Assembly (NCBI GenBank): GCA_030620925.1
Contig: JAUXIQ010000009.1
Location: forward strand, 1-16,455
Length of the DNA stretch: 16,455 nt
Direction: 5' to 3'
DNA from: JAUXIQ01 sp030620925 [NCBI: Nitrospinota bacterium]
GTDB lineage: Bacteria > JAUXIQ01
Positions 1-6,995 of this stretch are shown piece by piece (position 1 is the stretch's first letter; every line of letters starts with the position of its first letter). The translations under genes and the position numbers were made by a program. The notes under the pieces were generated by a model. The model made no database searches. It saw only the letters and a list, made by a program, of their open reading frames with translations, and was not told where the DNA came from.

Positions 1-131
1 GCCGCATAGCATCCATCCCCGGAATAGAAGAATTCAACATTGGCCATAGCATAGTGGCCCGGGCAGTGTTGGTGGGCTTTGAGCGCGCCGTGCGAGAGAT
101 GATTGAAGCGATAAAGAGCGCCGAGCCGTAA
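1..131 (+). CDS. pdxJ: Pyridoxine 5'-phosphate synthase PdxJ, C-terminal end only
   Basis: Only the last 42 codons are in the window; the frame enters at base 3 and ends at TAA 129-131. The peptide reads [20 protein letters not shown] and continues GFERAVREM. This matches the conserved PdxJ C-terminus, where an E-(L/F)-NIGH-x-I motif is followed by a helix of the form RAV-x-x-GL-x-x-AV-x-EM. The histidine of NIGH is part of the phosphate/active-site region in this family. PdxJ is the cytoplasmic TIM-barrel enzyme that condenses 1-deoxy-xylulose 5-phosphate with 3-amino-2-oxopropyl phosphate in the DXP-dependent vitamin B6 pathway. It is followed after 40 bp by nnr. The acpS gene often found directly downstream of pdxJ is missing here. 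Identification rests on a short tail, but the motif is distinctive. Confidence 0.88.
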   Translation, partial: RIASIPGIEEFNIGHSIVARAVLVGFERAVREMIEAIKSAEP

Positions 132-171
132 GAGTGATCGTTGAGGGACCCTTTTTGAGAAGGTGCGAACG

Positions 172-1731
172 TTGAAAGTAGTCACCGCAGAACAGATGCG
201 AGAGATGGATCGCCGCTCCATCGAGGATTACGACATCCCGGGAATAGTCCTCATGGAGAACGCCGGCATTTGCGTGGTGAACGCTCTTCAAGAAAAGTTC
301 CCACGGCTAGCCGGATGGGAAGTGTTGGTGGTATGCGGGAAAGGGAACAATGGAGGCGACGGTTTTGTTGTGGCCAAACATCTTGACAGGCTGGGGGTTG
401 ACGTGAAGACCGTCCTCCTGAGTGATGCCGACCAGTTGAAGGGGGATGCGGCCGCCAACTGCCGCATGGCGCTCAAGGCCGGCCTGACCATAGAGCAGAT
501 AACCGGCGGGGGGCAGATAAAGAGATTGGAGGAGATGCTCGATCACTGCCACCTGGTCGTGGACGCCATCCTGGGTACGGGCATTGCAGCAGGCGTGGAG
601 GGCTTCTTTCGTGACGTCATGCGCATGATCAACAATTCGGGAAAACCTGTAGTGGCGGTGGATATTCCTTCGGGGCTCAGCTCGGATAGTGGAGAAATAC
701 CGGGAGAGCATGTCAGGGCGCAGCTCACCGTAACTTTCGGACGCCCTAAATTGGGCCAGCTTTTATACCCCGCCGCGCGCCATGTGGGCGAACTGGTTGT
801 GGCGGATATCGGGATTCCCGGAGAGGTGATGGAAGACGAGGGGATAAAAGTCAACCTGTTGAATGAAGAGCTCCTGTCGGGGTATATAGCGGAAAGGGAG
901 CCCGATTCTCACAAGGGGACCTACGGCCATCTCCTGGTGGTGGCAGGCTCCACCGGGAAAACGGGGGCGGGCATTCTGGCTGCAATTGGGGCTCTGCGCT
1001 CCGGGGCCGGCCTGGTCACCCTCGCAATTCCCGAGAGGTTTAACACCTCGATGGAGACCGCCCTCACCGAAGTGATGACTCTGCCCCTTCCCGAAACCGA
1101 CCAGGGAACCATATCCGCGGAAGCGGCGCCTGTAATTAAAAAATCACTTAAAGATAAAGATGCTCTGGTAATCGGCCCCGGCCTCACCACACACCCTTCA
1201 ACCCGTGATTTTCAGCTCAAGGTTCTGGAAGAATGTTCAATACCCGCTGTGGTAGACGCCGACGGCTGCAATAACTTGACCGATCGCCTGGAAGTACTTA
1301 AAAAGTGCCGGGGCCCGCTCTCGCTCACCCCTCATCCAGGAGAGATGTCTCGGATGACGGGGTACCCGGTGGCGGAAATTCAGAGGGATAGAATAAAGGC
1401 GGCCAGGGATTTTGCCGCCGCCAACAGCGTCCACCTTGCCCTCAAAGGCGCACACACTCTGGTGTGCGACCCTGAGGGGAACATATTCATAAATTCCACG
1501 GGGAACCCTTCAATGGCAACTGCAGGGATGGGCGATGTTCTCTCAGGGATAATGGGGTCCTTTCTCGCTCAGGGGTTGTCCCCTTGCAACGCGTTGAACC
1601 TCGGCGTATACCTGCATGGCCGCTGCGGCGACATAGCTGTCGAACGAAGGGGCAGGGCCGGGATCCTTGCGGGTGACCTCCTGGATCTCATCCCTGAGGC
1701 CCTGGAAGAGCTGCTGGGAAATAGTGGCTGA
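172..1731 (+). CDS. nnr: Bifunctional NAD(P)H-hydrate epimerase / ADP-dependent NAD(P)H-hydrate dehydratase
   Basis: This cytoplasmic repair enzyme handles damaged NADHX and NADPHX. The N-terminal NnrE domain epimerises the R and S hydrates, and the C-terminal NnrD domain dehydrates the S form using ADP. The NnrE half (about residues 1-210) carries CGKGNNGGDGFVVAKHL near residue 57, VDAILGTGI and VDIPSGLSSDSG. The NnrD half (about 225-519) carries HKGTYGHLLVVAGS, VDADGCNNL, LTPHPGEM, LKGAHTLV and the nucleotide-binding GNPSMATAGMGDVLSG. At 519 residues it is close to E. coli YjeF (515). The frame can be extended to a GTG at 163, but that codon touches its own putative Shine-Dalgarno. TTG at 172 has GAAGG at a proper spacing and gives the typical family N-terminus MKVVTAEQMREMD, so I prefer it. 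It lies 40 bp after pdxJ and 9 bp before tsaE, indicating cotranscription. Confidence 0.95.
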   Translation: MKVVTAEQMREMDRRSIEDYDIPGIVLMENAGICVVNALQEKFPRLAGWEVLVVCGKGNNGGDGFVVAKHLDRLGVDVKTVLLSDADQLKGDAAANCRMALKAGLTIEQITGGGQIKRLEEMLDHCHLVVDAILGTGIAAGVEGFFRDVMRMINNSGKPVVAVDIPSGLSSDSGEIPGEHVRAQLTVTFGRPKLGQLLYPAARHVGELVVADIGIPGEVMEDEGIKVNLLNEELLSGYIAEREPDSHKGTYGHLLVVAGSTGKTGAGILAAIGALRSGAGLVTLAIPERFNTSMETALTEVMTLPLPETDQGTISAEAAPVIKKSLKDKDALVIGPGLTTHPSTRDFQLKVLEECSIPAVVDADGCNNLTDRLEVLKKCRGPLSLTPHPGEMSRMTGYPVAEIQRDRIKAARDFAAANSVHLALKGAHTLVCDPEGNIFINSTGNPSMATAGMGDVLSGIMGSFLAQGLSPCNALNLGVYLHGRCGDIAVERRGRAGILAGDLLDLIPEALEELLGNSG

Positions 1732-1740
1732 GAGTAGTGA

Positions 1741-2256
1741 ATGAACGAGGAAAGCAAGCAGGGTGGGGTCGGAGATGGTTTTCTGTGCAGTACCGAAAGC
1801 CCTGAAGAAACAGTGGCTCTGGGGAGGAATCTGGGGAAGCTTCTCAAAGCGGGCGACCTCGTCTGCCTGTTCGGCGAGCTGGGGGCAGGGAAGACTTGCC
1901 TTGCCAGAGGGTTGGTGCAGGGAATGGGGGCCGTTGAACAGGCAGTCACCAGTCCATCATTCATCATGGTGAACCACTACAGGGGACGATTTCCCATATA
2001 CCATATAGACCTTTATCGCCTCGATACAGTGGCAGATGCCGAGGACATCGGATTAAGGGATTACCTCTCGGATGACGGCGTGGCCCTGTTGGAGTGGGCC
2101 TCGCGGATAGAAAGCGATTTGCCTCAAGATCGACTGGACATATTTCTCTCCCATATTTCGGATACAGAGCGGGAGATCAGATTGGTTATTAGGGGGAAAC
2201 GCCACCGGGATATGGCGGCGGAGATAGCCGCCGCCTGGGAAATTGATGGGATTTAA
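1741..2256 (+). CDS. tsaE: tRNA threonylcarbamoyladenosine biosynthesis ATPase TsaE
   Basis: TsaE is the P-loop ATPase that works with TsaB and TsaD to transfer threonylcarbamoyl to A37 of ANN-decoding tRNAs. The 171-residue product has a Walker A loop GELGAGKT at residues 45-52. It also shows the family motifs TSPSFIMVNHY (about 70-80), the aromatic/acid stretch IYHIDLYRLD (about 87-96) and GVALLEWASRI (about 114-124). E. coli TsaE is 153 residues; the extra length is an unconserved N-terminal stretch of about 15 residues rich in charged and glycine residues. ATG 1741 follows the nnr stop by 9 bp, and the only ribosome-site candidate is a weak GAGAG just upstream, so translational coupling with nnr is likely. 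The nnr-tsaE pairing is widespread in bacteria and supports both assignments. An in-frame later start cannot be excluded. Confidence 0.94.
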   Translation: MNEESKQGGVGDGFLCSTESPEETVALGRNLGKLLKAGDLVCLFGELGAGKTCLARGLVQGMGAVEQAVTSPSFIMVNHYRGRFPIYHIDLYRLDTVADAEDIGLRDYLSDDGVALLEWASRIESDLPQDRLDIFLSHISDTEREIRLVIRGKRHRDMAAEIAAAWEIDGI

Positions 2257-2262
2257 AAGAAT

Positions 2263-2301
2263 TTATACGAATTCTACCATTTTGGTATAATTCTTGTATA
2301 A
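2263..2301 (+). promoter_or_regulatory. Putative promoter of the lptC unit inside a long imperfect palindrome
   Basis: The 129-bp gap between tsaE and lptC contains a perfect extended -10, TGGTATAAT (TATAAT at 2286-2291). A poor -35, TTATAC at 2263-2268, lies 17 bp upstream. The same bases form a near-perfect inverted repeat: GAATTCTACCA (2269-2279) faces TGGTATAATTC (2283-2293) with one mismatch and a 3-nt centre. TTATAC (2263-2268) then pairs with GTATAA (2296-2301) across a 2-nt bulge. A palindrome covering the -10 and most of the spacer looks like an operator or an AT-rich cruciform. It lacks the GC-rich stem of an intrinsic terminator. This is inference from sequence alone; a promoter here would drive lptC-lptA-rpoN-hpf. 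Confidence 0.5.
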
Positions 2302-2385
2302 GTTTTCTCTTTACTTTTAGGACTTCATGTGCGAGATTAGTAATGTAGGTTTACTGGCATTATCCGTAATATACAGGAGTAGCGT

Positions 2386-2934
2386 GTGGTGAAAAAGCTC
2401 AGGATTTTTTTGTTGGTTCTTGCTCTGGGGCTGACGGGAACCATGAGCACAATGTTTTGTCTGAGCTATTTTTCCAGAGAACTTCCTCTCCAAATTTCCA
2501 CCACTTCGGTAGTTCCCGAAAATTCAATAAACAAAGTTCATCTTGTCCAGCGAGAAGTCGGAGAGCTCAAATGGATGCTCGATTCGCAGAGAGCCAATAT
2601 TTTTGATGGAGAGAGCCGCGTAGACCTGGAAGGAATCGATCTGCTGATCATCACTGAAGACAAAGGCCAACTGAAGATTATCGGTGATCAGGGGATATAT
2701 TCTCAGGAGAACAAAGAGTTATGGGTATCCGGTAATGTGAAGGTCATTTCCAGTGAAAATTATGTGCTCTACTCGGATGCCCTTTACTGGGATATAGAAA
2801 AAGAGACTATACGAACGAGAGGACCGGCCAGGGCCGAAGGACCGAGAAGCTCCATATCGGGCAGTGTGATGACCATCCATGTACCGAAACAGAAAATATA
2901 TATCAAAGATAATGTCAGCGCGCAGTTGAACTGA
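2386..2934 (+). CDS. lptC: LPS export ABC transporter periplasmic protein LptC
   Basis: LptC is the bitopic inner-membrane component that accepts lipopolysaccharide from LptB2FG and hands it to LptA in the periplasm. The 182-residue product is close to the E. coli length of 191. One N-terminal membrane anchor (about residues 5-28, starting KKLRIFLLVLALGLTG) follows a short positive N-terminus. The rest is an LptC/YrbK-type beta-jellyroll with recurring strands such as WMLDSQRANIF (about 60-70), LKIIGDQGIYSQENKELWVS (about 98-117) and YVLYSDALYWD. Sequence conservation in this family is low, so the assignment leans on topology, repeat pattern and the adjacent lptA. The start is GTG at 2386, with a second GTG at 2389; CAGGAG at 2375-2379 is well spaced for either. 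It is probably the first gene of a unit with lptA, rpoN and hpf. Confidence 0.85.
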   Translation: MVKKLRIFLLVLALGLTGTMSTMFCLSYFSRELPLQISTTSVVPENSINKVHLVQREVGELKWMLDSQRANIFDGESRVDLEGIDLLIITEDKGQLKIIGDQGIYSQENKELWVSGNVKVISSENYVLYSDALYWDIEKETIRTRGPARAEGPRSSISGSVMTIHVPKQKIYIKDNVSAQLN

Positions 2935-2980
2935 GTTTCAGGCTGGCAGCGGATTTATATCTGCATATAAGGTGATCGGA

Positions 2981-3496
2981 TTGAATAAACATTATTCACA
3001 TATTATTACTGCCGTAGTGGGGATAGCCTTTCTCCTGGCAGTGCTTCTTTCCATTCCCGCTCTTGCAGGAGAGGAAGGAGGCGGTTCTCCGTCCAAGGAT
3101 GGTGAGCCCATACGTGTTTCCTCAGATTTGATGGAATCTGAGAGCGGGACCGGCTTGGTAATTTTCAAAGGGAACGTGGTGGTCACCCGTGGTGAGCTCA
3201 CCATCAAATCGGATGAGTTGCGAATCGTTAATTACCAGAGTTCCGGCGCAATGGAGAAGATGATAGCCACTGGTAACGTAAGGTTACAGGATAAAAACCG
3301 AGTGGCGTACGCTGAAAAAGCCATATATTATAATAAAGAAGAGAAGGTGGAATTACGGGGCAATCCCCGGGTGGAGGATGGCGACAATCTTATAACCGGC
3401 GAAGTGATGGTACTTTTCCTGAGGGATGAGAAGAGCATAGTGAAGGGCAGCAAAGACACCAGAGTGAACGTTGTCTTTCATCCCCAGGCAAAATAA
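2981..3496 (+). CDS. lptA: Periplasmic lipopolysaccharide transport protein LptA (OstA-like)
   Basis: LptA forms the periplasmic bridge that carries lipopolysaccharide from LptC to the outer-membrane LptDE complex. From TTG at 2981 the product is 171 residues (E. coli LptA is 185). A signal peptide MNKHYSHIITAVVGIAFLLA continues to a clear AxA site before GEEGG. It is followed by an OstA domain with IRVSSDLMESESGTGLVIFK, GNVVVTRGELTIKSDELRIV, a second GNVRLQD strand, AEKAIYY and LRGNPRVEDGDNLITGE. The open frame reaches a GTG at 2972, but AAGGTG at 2969-2974 is placed correctly for TTG 2981 and not for that GTG. It follows lptC by 46 bp. The ATPase gene lptB, normally next, is absent: rpoN starts 103 bp downstream and the gap has no room for it. 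Confidence 0.88.
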   Translation: MNKHYSHIITAVVGIAFLLAVLLSIPALAGEEGGGSPSKDGEPIRVSSDLMESESGTGLVIFKGNVVVTRGELTIKSDELRIVNYQSSGAMEKMIATGNVRLQDKNRVAYAEKAIYYNKEEKVELRGNPRVEDGDNLITGEVMVLFLRDEKSIVKGSKDTRVNVVFHPQAK

Positions 3497-3599
3497 GCTC
3501 AATCCGTTGGCAACGACGGGATAACGATAAATTGGTATTGATGTTGAGAATGATGTTGAAATAGCCTATACAGGGCATTGATGGGGGTTGATACTGTAG

Positions 3600-5048
3600 A
3601 TGGAAACCAAGCTGTATCTCAGGCAAGAGCAAAGGCTGGTGATGACTCTCATGCTCCAGCAAGCCATCAAGCTTTTGCCCCTCACCAGGCTCGAACTGGT
3701 GCAGCGTATAAACCAGGAACTTACGGAAAATCCACTTTTAGAAGAGATCGATAACGCAGAGGAGACCATCAAAAGCAGCGAGTCCGAAGAGCGTGAGGAA
3801 GAAGGCTCTGAAGACGGAACCGGAGACGAACTGGATTGGGAAAATTATATCCAGGAAAATTATGACAATTCCTTCTCCGAGGAAGACTTACCGAACGAGA
3901 ACTACTCCTTAGAAAATATCATCCGTAGCAAAATATCCCTCAACGATCATCTCTTCTCCCAACTGGTGATAGCCACAGACGATGAGCTTCATAGGCGGAT
4001 CGGGAATTTTCTGATCGGTAATATCGATGAAAAGGGTTATCTGCAGTGCGATACAGAAGAGGTGGTGACCAGCCTCGGCGTAGGTGTCCATGAAGTAGAG
4101 AAAGTTGCAGAGTTGATACGGTCCTTCGAGCCGGCGGGGGTGGGAGCTACGAACTTGAAGGAATGTCTCCTTCTCCAGCTAAGGGCTCTTGGGAAAAGGG
4201 ACTCCCTGGCGGAGAGACTTATCGAAGATCACCTGGAAAACTTGATGAACGCCGATTTCCCCTGGCTGGCCAGAAAGCTAAGAGCACCTCAGGATAAGGT
4301 TATATCCGCCATCGGCCTGATAAGGGAGCTTGAACCCCAACCAGGGCGCAAGTTCAATCCAGAGACAGCGGAATATATTTTCCCCGACGTGTTTGTGGTA
4401 AAGGTAAACGATGAATACCAGGTCATACTCAACGAAGACGACATTCCCAATCTCAAGATCAATTCGTTTTACAGAAAAATTTTAAGACAGCGTAAAAGCT
4501 GCGATCCGGAGGCCAAGCAGTTTCTTGAAGATAAATTGAAATCGGCTCTCTGGTTGATTAAAAGCATAGAACAGAGGCGTAATACCCTTTACAAGGTATC
4601 TAAGAGTATAGTCAAGTTTCAACGCAATTTTCTCGATTACGGGATAACGAATCTGAAACCTCTGGTGCTGCGAAATGTTGCCGAAGATATAGAGATGCAC
4701 GAATCCACGGTTAGCCGGGTGGTTACTAATAAATATATCAACACACCGCAGGGTCTCTTCGAGCTCAAGTTCTTCTTTCACAGCGGTATCGATTCCGAGG
4801 ATGGCACCACGTTGTCTTCAGTGGTAGTGAAACGGTCGCTGAAGAAGATGATAGAGCAGGAAAACGGTAAGAGACCGCTCACAGATCAGGAAATTGTGGA
4901 ACGATTCAGTGGAATGAATATCAATATTGCTCGACGCACGATAGCTAAATATCGGAAAGAGCTGAACATACAGCCTTCAGGGGGCAGGAAGCGGCTGTTC
5001 AAATTACAATCTGCCATGGGAGGGAAAAGGAGCGAGGACAGGGTTTAA
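3600..5048 (+). CDS. rpoN: RNA polymerase sigma-54 factor RpoN
   Basis: RpoN directs RNA polymerase to -24/-12 promoters, where open-complex formation needs AAA+ enhancer-binding activators. The 482-residue product (E. coli 477) shows all regions in order. Glutamine/leucine-rich region I starts LRQEQRLVMTLMLQQAIKLL and continues through ELTENPLLEE. An acidic region II (about 50-105) follows, then the core-binding domain with SFEPAGVGATNLKECLLLQL. The helix-turn-helix reads TVSRVVTNKYINTPQGLFEL near residue 370, and the RpoN box is ARRTIAKYRKELNI from residue 444; canonical ARRTVAKYR differs by one conservative residue. A stop codon lies directly before ATG 3600, so this is the earliest start. 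Its ribosome site is weak (GGGGG about 12 nt upstream), which may mean low translation. I saw no convincing -24/-12 promoter in the window. Confidence 0.97.
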   Translation: METKLYLRQEQRLVMTLMLQQAIKLLPLTRLELVQRINQELTENPLLEEIDNAEETIKSSESEEREEEGSEDGTGDELDWENYIQENYDNSFSEEDLPNENYSLENIIRSKISLNDHLFSQLVIATDDELHRRIGNFLIGNIDEKGYLQCDTEEVVTSLGVGVHEVEKVAELIRSFEPAGVGATNLKECLLLQLRALGKRDSLAERLIEDHLENLMNADFPWLARKLRAPQDKVISAIGLIRELEPQPGRKFNPETAEYIFPDVFVVKVNDEYQVILNEDDIPNLKINSFYRKILRQRKSCDPEAKQFLEDKLKSALWLIKSIEQRRNTLYKVSKSIVKFQRNFLDYGITNLKPLVLRNVAEDIEMHESTVSRVVTNKYINTPQGLFELKFFFHSGIDSEDGTTLSSVVVKRSLKKMIEQENGKRPLTDQEIVERFSGMNINIARRTIAKYRKELNIQPSGGRKRLFKLQSAMGGKRSEDRV

Positions 5049-5062
5049 GTTTGGTTAAAACC

Positions 5063-5092
5063 TGAGGTGACCCTCAAGTTGAGATGGAGGAG
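5063..5092 (+). promoter_or_regulatory. Competing small hairpins before the hpf ribosome binding site
   Basis: In the 49-bp rpoN-hpf gap, TGAGG (5063-5067) pairs perfectly with CCTCA (5072-5076) across a 4-nt loop. The bases CTCA (5073-5076) can instead pair with TGAG (5080-5083), and CCTC can also pair with the GAGG of the hpf ribosome site (about 5086-5092). The stems are short. The arrangement could tune translation of hpf independently of rpoN, but this is speculative. Confidence 0.25.
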
Positions 5093-5097
5093 GATCA

Positions 5098-5643
5098 ATG
5101 TCTCTACAGATAACGGCCAGGAATGTCGATTTGAGCGAAGACCTCAAGGAATACGTAGAAAAAAAAATCGGTAAATTAAATAAATTTATAGACGGCACAC
5201 CCGATGTTCATGTTATACTGAGAGCCGAGAAATTCAGGCAAATAGCTGAAGTTACCCTTCTGATTAACGGGGTGACCATACACGGACAGACACAAACAAA
5301 TGATATATTCACCTCACTGGATAAAGTCGCCGATAAAGTCCAGCGCCAGGTAGTTGAAGACAAACGCAGGGTCGTAGCAATAAAGAGCAGGAAGAGCCAG
5401 GAGAAGAAGGGAGTTCTGGAAGAGACGGCTTCAACGGAAGTGGATGAAGAGAACCCTTCGTCGGAAGTCATCAGGGGAAGAACTTACTCCAGGAAGCCCA
5501 TGGCCCCTGAAGAAGCCCTGATGCAGATAAAAGCGCTGGGAGACGACTTCTTTTTATTCATAAACTCCCAAACCGATGAGGTGAACCTGTTTCAAAGAAG
5601 GAAAAACGGTAGATACTGGCTCATAGAGCCTGAATCGGAATAG
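5098..5643 (+). CDS. hpf: Long-form ribosome hibernation promoting factor HPF
   Basis: HPF binds the 30S decoding site in stationary phase; the long form also dimerises ribosomes into 100S particles. The 181-residue product has an N-terminal S30AE domain (about 1-100) beginning MSLQITARNVDLSEDLKEYV, with EKKIGKLNKFIDGTPDVHVI and the strand VTLLINGVTIHGQTQT. A charged linker (about 100-125) leads to the C-terminal dimerisation domain with KPMAPEEALMQIKALGDDFF and LFINSQTDEVNLFQRRKNGR. That C-terminal domain distinguishes the long form from the roughly 95-residue HPF usually next to rpoN in gammaproteobacteria. The start is unambiguous: GGAGGAGG lies just upstream of ATG 5098. The gene lies 49 bp after rpoN. 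The PTS-Ntr genes (ptsN, rapZ or hprK) that often follow hpf are absent; metK comes next. Confidence 0.95.
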   Translation: MSLQITARNVDLSEDLKEYVEKKIGKLNKFIDGTPDVHVILRAEKFRQIAEVTLLINGVTIHGQTQTNDIFTSLDKVADKVQRQVVEDKRRVVAIKSRKSQEKKGVLEETASTEVDEENPSSEVIRGRTYSRKPMAPEEALMQIKALGDDFFLFINSQTDEVNLFQRRKNGRYWLIEPESE

Positions 5644-5730
5644 CAAACACACCTCTGGTATATCCCAGTAATAAAGTCCAGAATTAAGTTTTGTAAGAGG
5701 GCATTTTTGTGTCCCCGCGCGGAGGAAATT

Positions 5731-6903
5731 ATGGGGCAGAATAGTTATTTATTCACTTCTGAGTCGGTTACCGAAGGCCATCCGGACAAACTTGCAGACC
5801 AGATTTCAGACTCGGTTCTGGATGCCGTTTTCACCGAAGACCCTTATGGGCGCGTGGCGTGCGAGACCATGGTCACCACCGGGATGACCTTCATAGCAGG
5901 CGAAATCACCACCAACTGCTACGTGGATATACCCAAGGTGGCCCGGGAGACCATCAAGGACGTCGGCTACGTGGACGCCAGCTTCGGCTTCGATTACCAG
6001 ACCTGCGCCATAATAACTTCCATCGATGAACAGTCGACGGACATTTCACAGGGGGTTACCGAAGGAACGGGGCTGCATAAAGAACAGGGCGCAGGGGATC
6101 AGGGGCTCATGTTCGGCTACGCCTCCGATGAAACCGCAGAGTTGATGCCCGTTCCAATAATGCTGGCCCAGAAGATTACCATGGGTCTGGCTGAAGTGAG
6201 AAAAAATGGGGTCTTGCCCTACCTCCGGCCCGACGGCAAATCCCAGGTTACCGTGGAATACGCTGACGGGATAGCCAGGAGGGTTGATACAGTAGTAGTC
6301 GCCGCCCAGCATGCTCCCGAGGTCACCCTGGAGGAGATAACCGGGGACATCATCAGAGAAGTCGTTTCGCCGATCATTCCCCCTGAGCTCCTCGATGAAA
6401 AGAATATCGTTTATCATATCAACCCCACCGGACGTTTTGTCATCGGAGGGCCCCAGGGGGATTGCGGTCTTACCGGTAGAAAGATCATAGTGGACACTTA
6501 CGGAGGTGTGGGAAGCCACGGGGGGGGATGTTTCTCCGGGAAAGACCCCACCAAGGTGGACAGGTCCGCTTCTTATATGGCCCGCTACGTGGCTAAAAAC
6601 CTGGTGGCCGCCGGTGTGGCTAAAAAATGTTCCATCCAGTTGGCGTACGCTATAGGGGTGGCCGATCCTGTGTCCATCATGGTTAACACTCACGGCACAG
6701 GGCTGATCGATGAAGATAAGCTCGTGCCTCTGGTAAGGGAACATTTTTCACTTACCCCCTCCGGAATAATCAAGACCCTGGATCTCAGGCGGCCCATTTT
6801 TAAGAAGACCGCTGCCTACGGCCATTTCGGCAGGGAAGACCCCGATTTCACGTGGGAGAAGGCAGATAAGGCCGAAGCCATCAGCAGTGATGCCGGCCTT
6901 TAG
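5731..6903 (+). CDS. metK: S-adenosylmethionine synthetase MetK
   Basis: MetK makes S-adenosylmethionine from ATP and methionine as a cytoplasmic homotetramer. The 390-residue product (E. coli 384) carries the family motifs in order: [18 protein letters not shown] near the N-terminus, [55 protein letters not shown], then the signature [20 protein letters not shown]. The open frame reaches a TTG at 5707, but GGAGG at 5721-5725 is ideally spaced for ATG 5731, and that start gives a normal N-terminus. The 87-bp leader is too short for a complete SAM-I riboswitch, and none is recognisable. ahcY follows after 92 bp, separated by a terminator-like hairpin. Together they cover SAM formation and the hydrolysis of its methylation by-product. 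Confidence 0.97.
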   Translation: MGQNSYLFTSESVTEGHPDKLADQISDSVLDAVFTEDPYGRVACETMVTTGMTFIAGEITTNCYVDIPKVARETIKDVGYVDASFGFDYQTCAIITSIDEQSTDISQGVTEGTGLHKEQGAGDQGLMFGYASDETAELMPVPIMLAQKITMGLAEVRKNGVLPYLRPDGKSQVTVEYADGIARRVDTVVVAAQHAPEVTLEEITGDIIREVVSPIIPPELLDEKNIVYHINPTGRFVIGGPQGDCGLTGRKIIVDTYGGVGSHGGGCFSGKDPTKVDRSASYMARYVAKNLVAAGVAKKCSIQLAYAIGVADPVSIMVNTHGTGLIDEDKLVPLVREHFSLTPSGIIKTLDLRRPIFKKTAAYGHFGREDPDFTWEKADKAEAISSDAGL

Positions 6904-6928
6904 ACATCTTTTTGTAATTGCAGAAACA

Positions 6929-6970
6929 GGCCCTCCATGTATAAACTAAGTGGAGGGCTCAGTTTTTATT
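6929..6970 (+). terminator. Intrinsic terminator or attenuator between metK and ahcY
   Basis: GCCCTCCA (6930-6937) and TGGAGGGC (6951-6958) form a perfect 8-bp GC-rich stem with a 13-nt loop. A T-rich tract containing TTTTT begins at 6963, which is the standard architecture of an intrinsic terminator. The long loop would make it only moderately efficient. The left arm CCTCCA is also perfectly complementary to the TGGAGG of the ahcY ribosome binding site at 6986-6991, so an alternative fold could hide that site. Whether this is a simple terminator or a regulatory switch cannot be decided from sequence. Confidence 0.65.
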
Positions 6971-6995
6971 TACCGTCCGAGAAAATGGAGGAGAA

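Noticed and set aside
5644-5730. SAM riboswitch before metK
   Set aside because: The gap is only 87 bp with a few 4-5 bp stems (for example TCTGG/CCAGA), too small and without the conserved core of SAM-I or SAM-II that I know.
6904-6995. SAH riboswitch before ahcY
   Set aside because: The conserved SAH-element core is not recognisable; only the terminator-like hairpin is supported.
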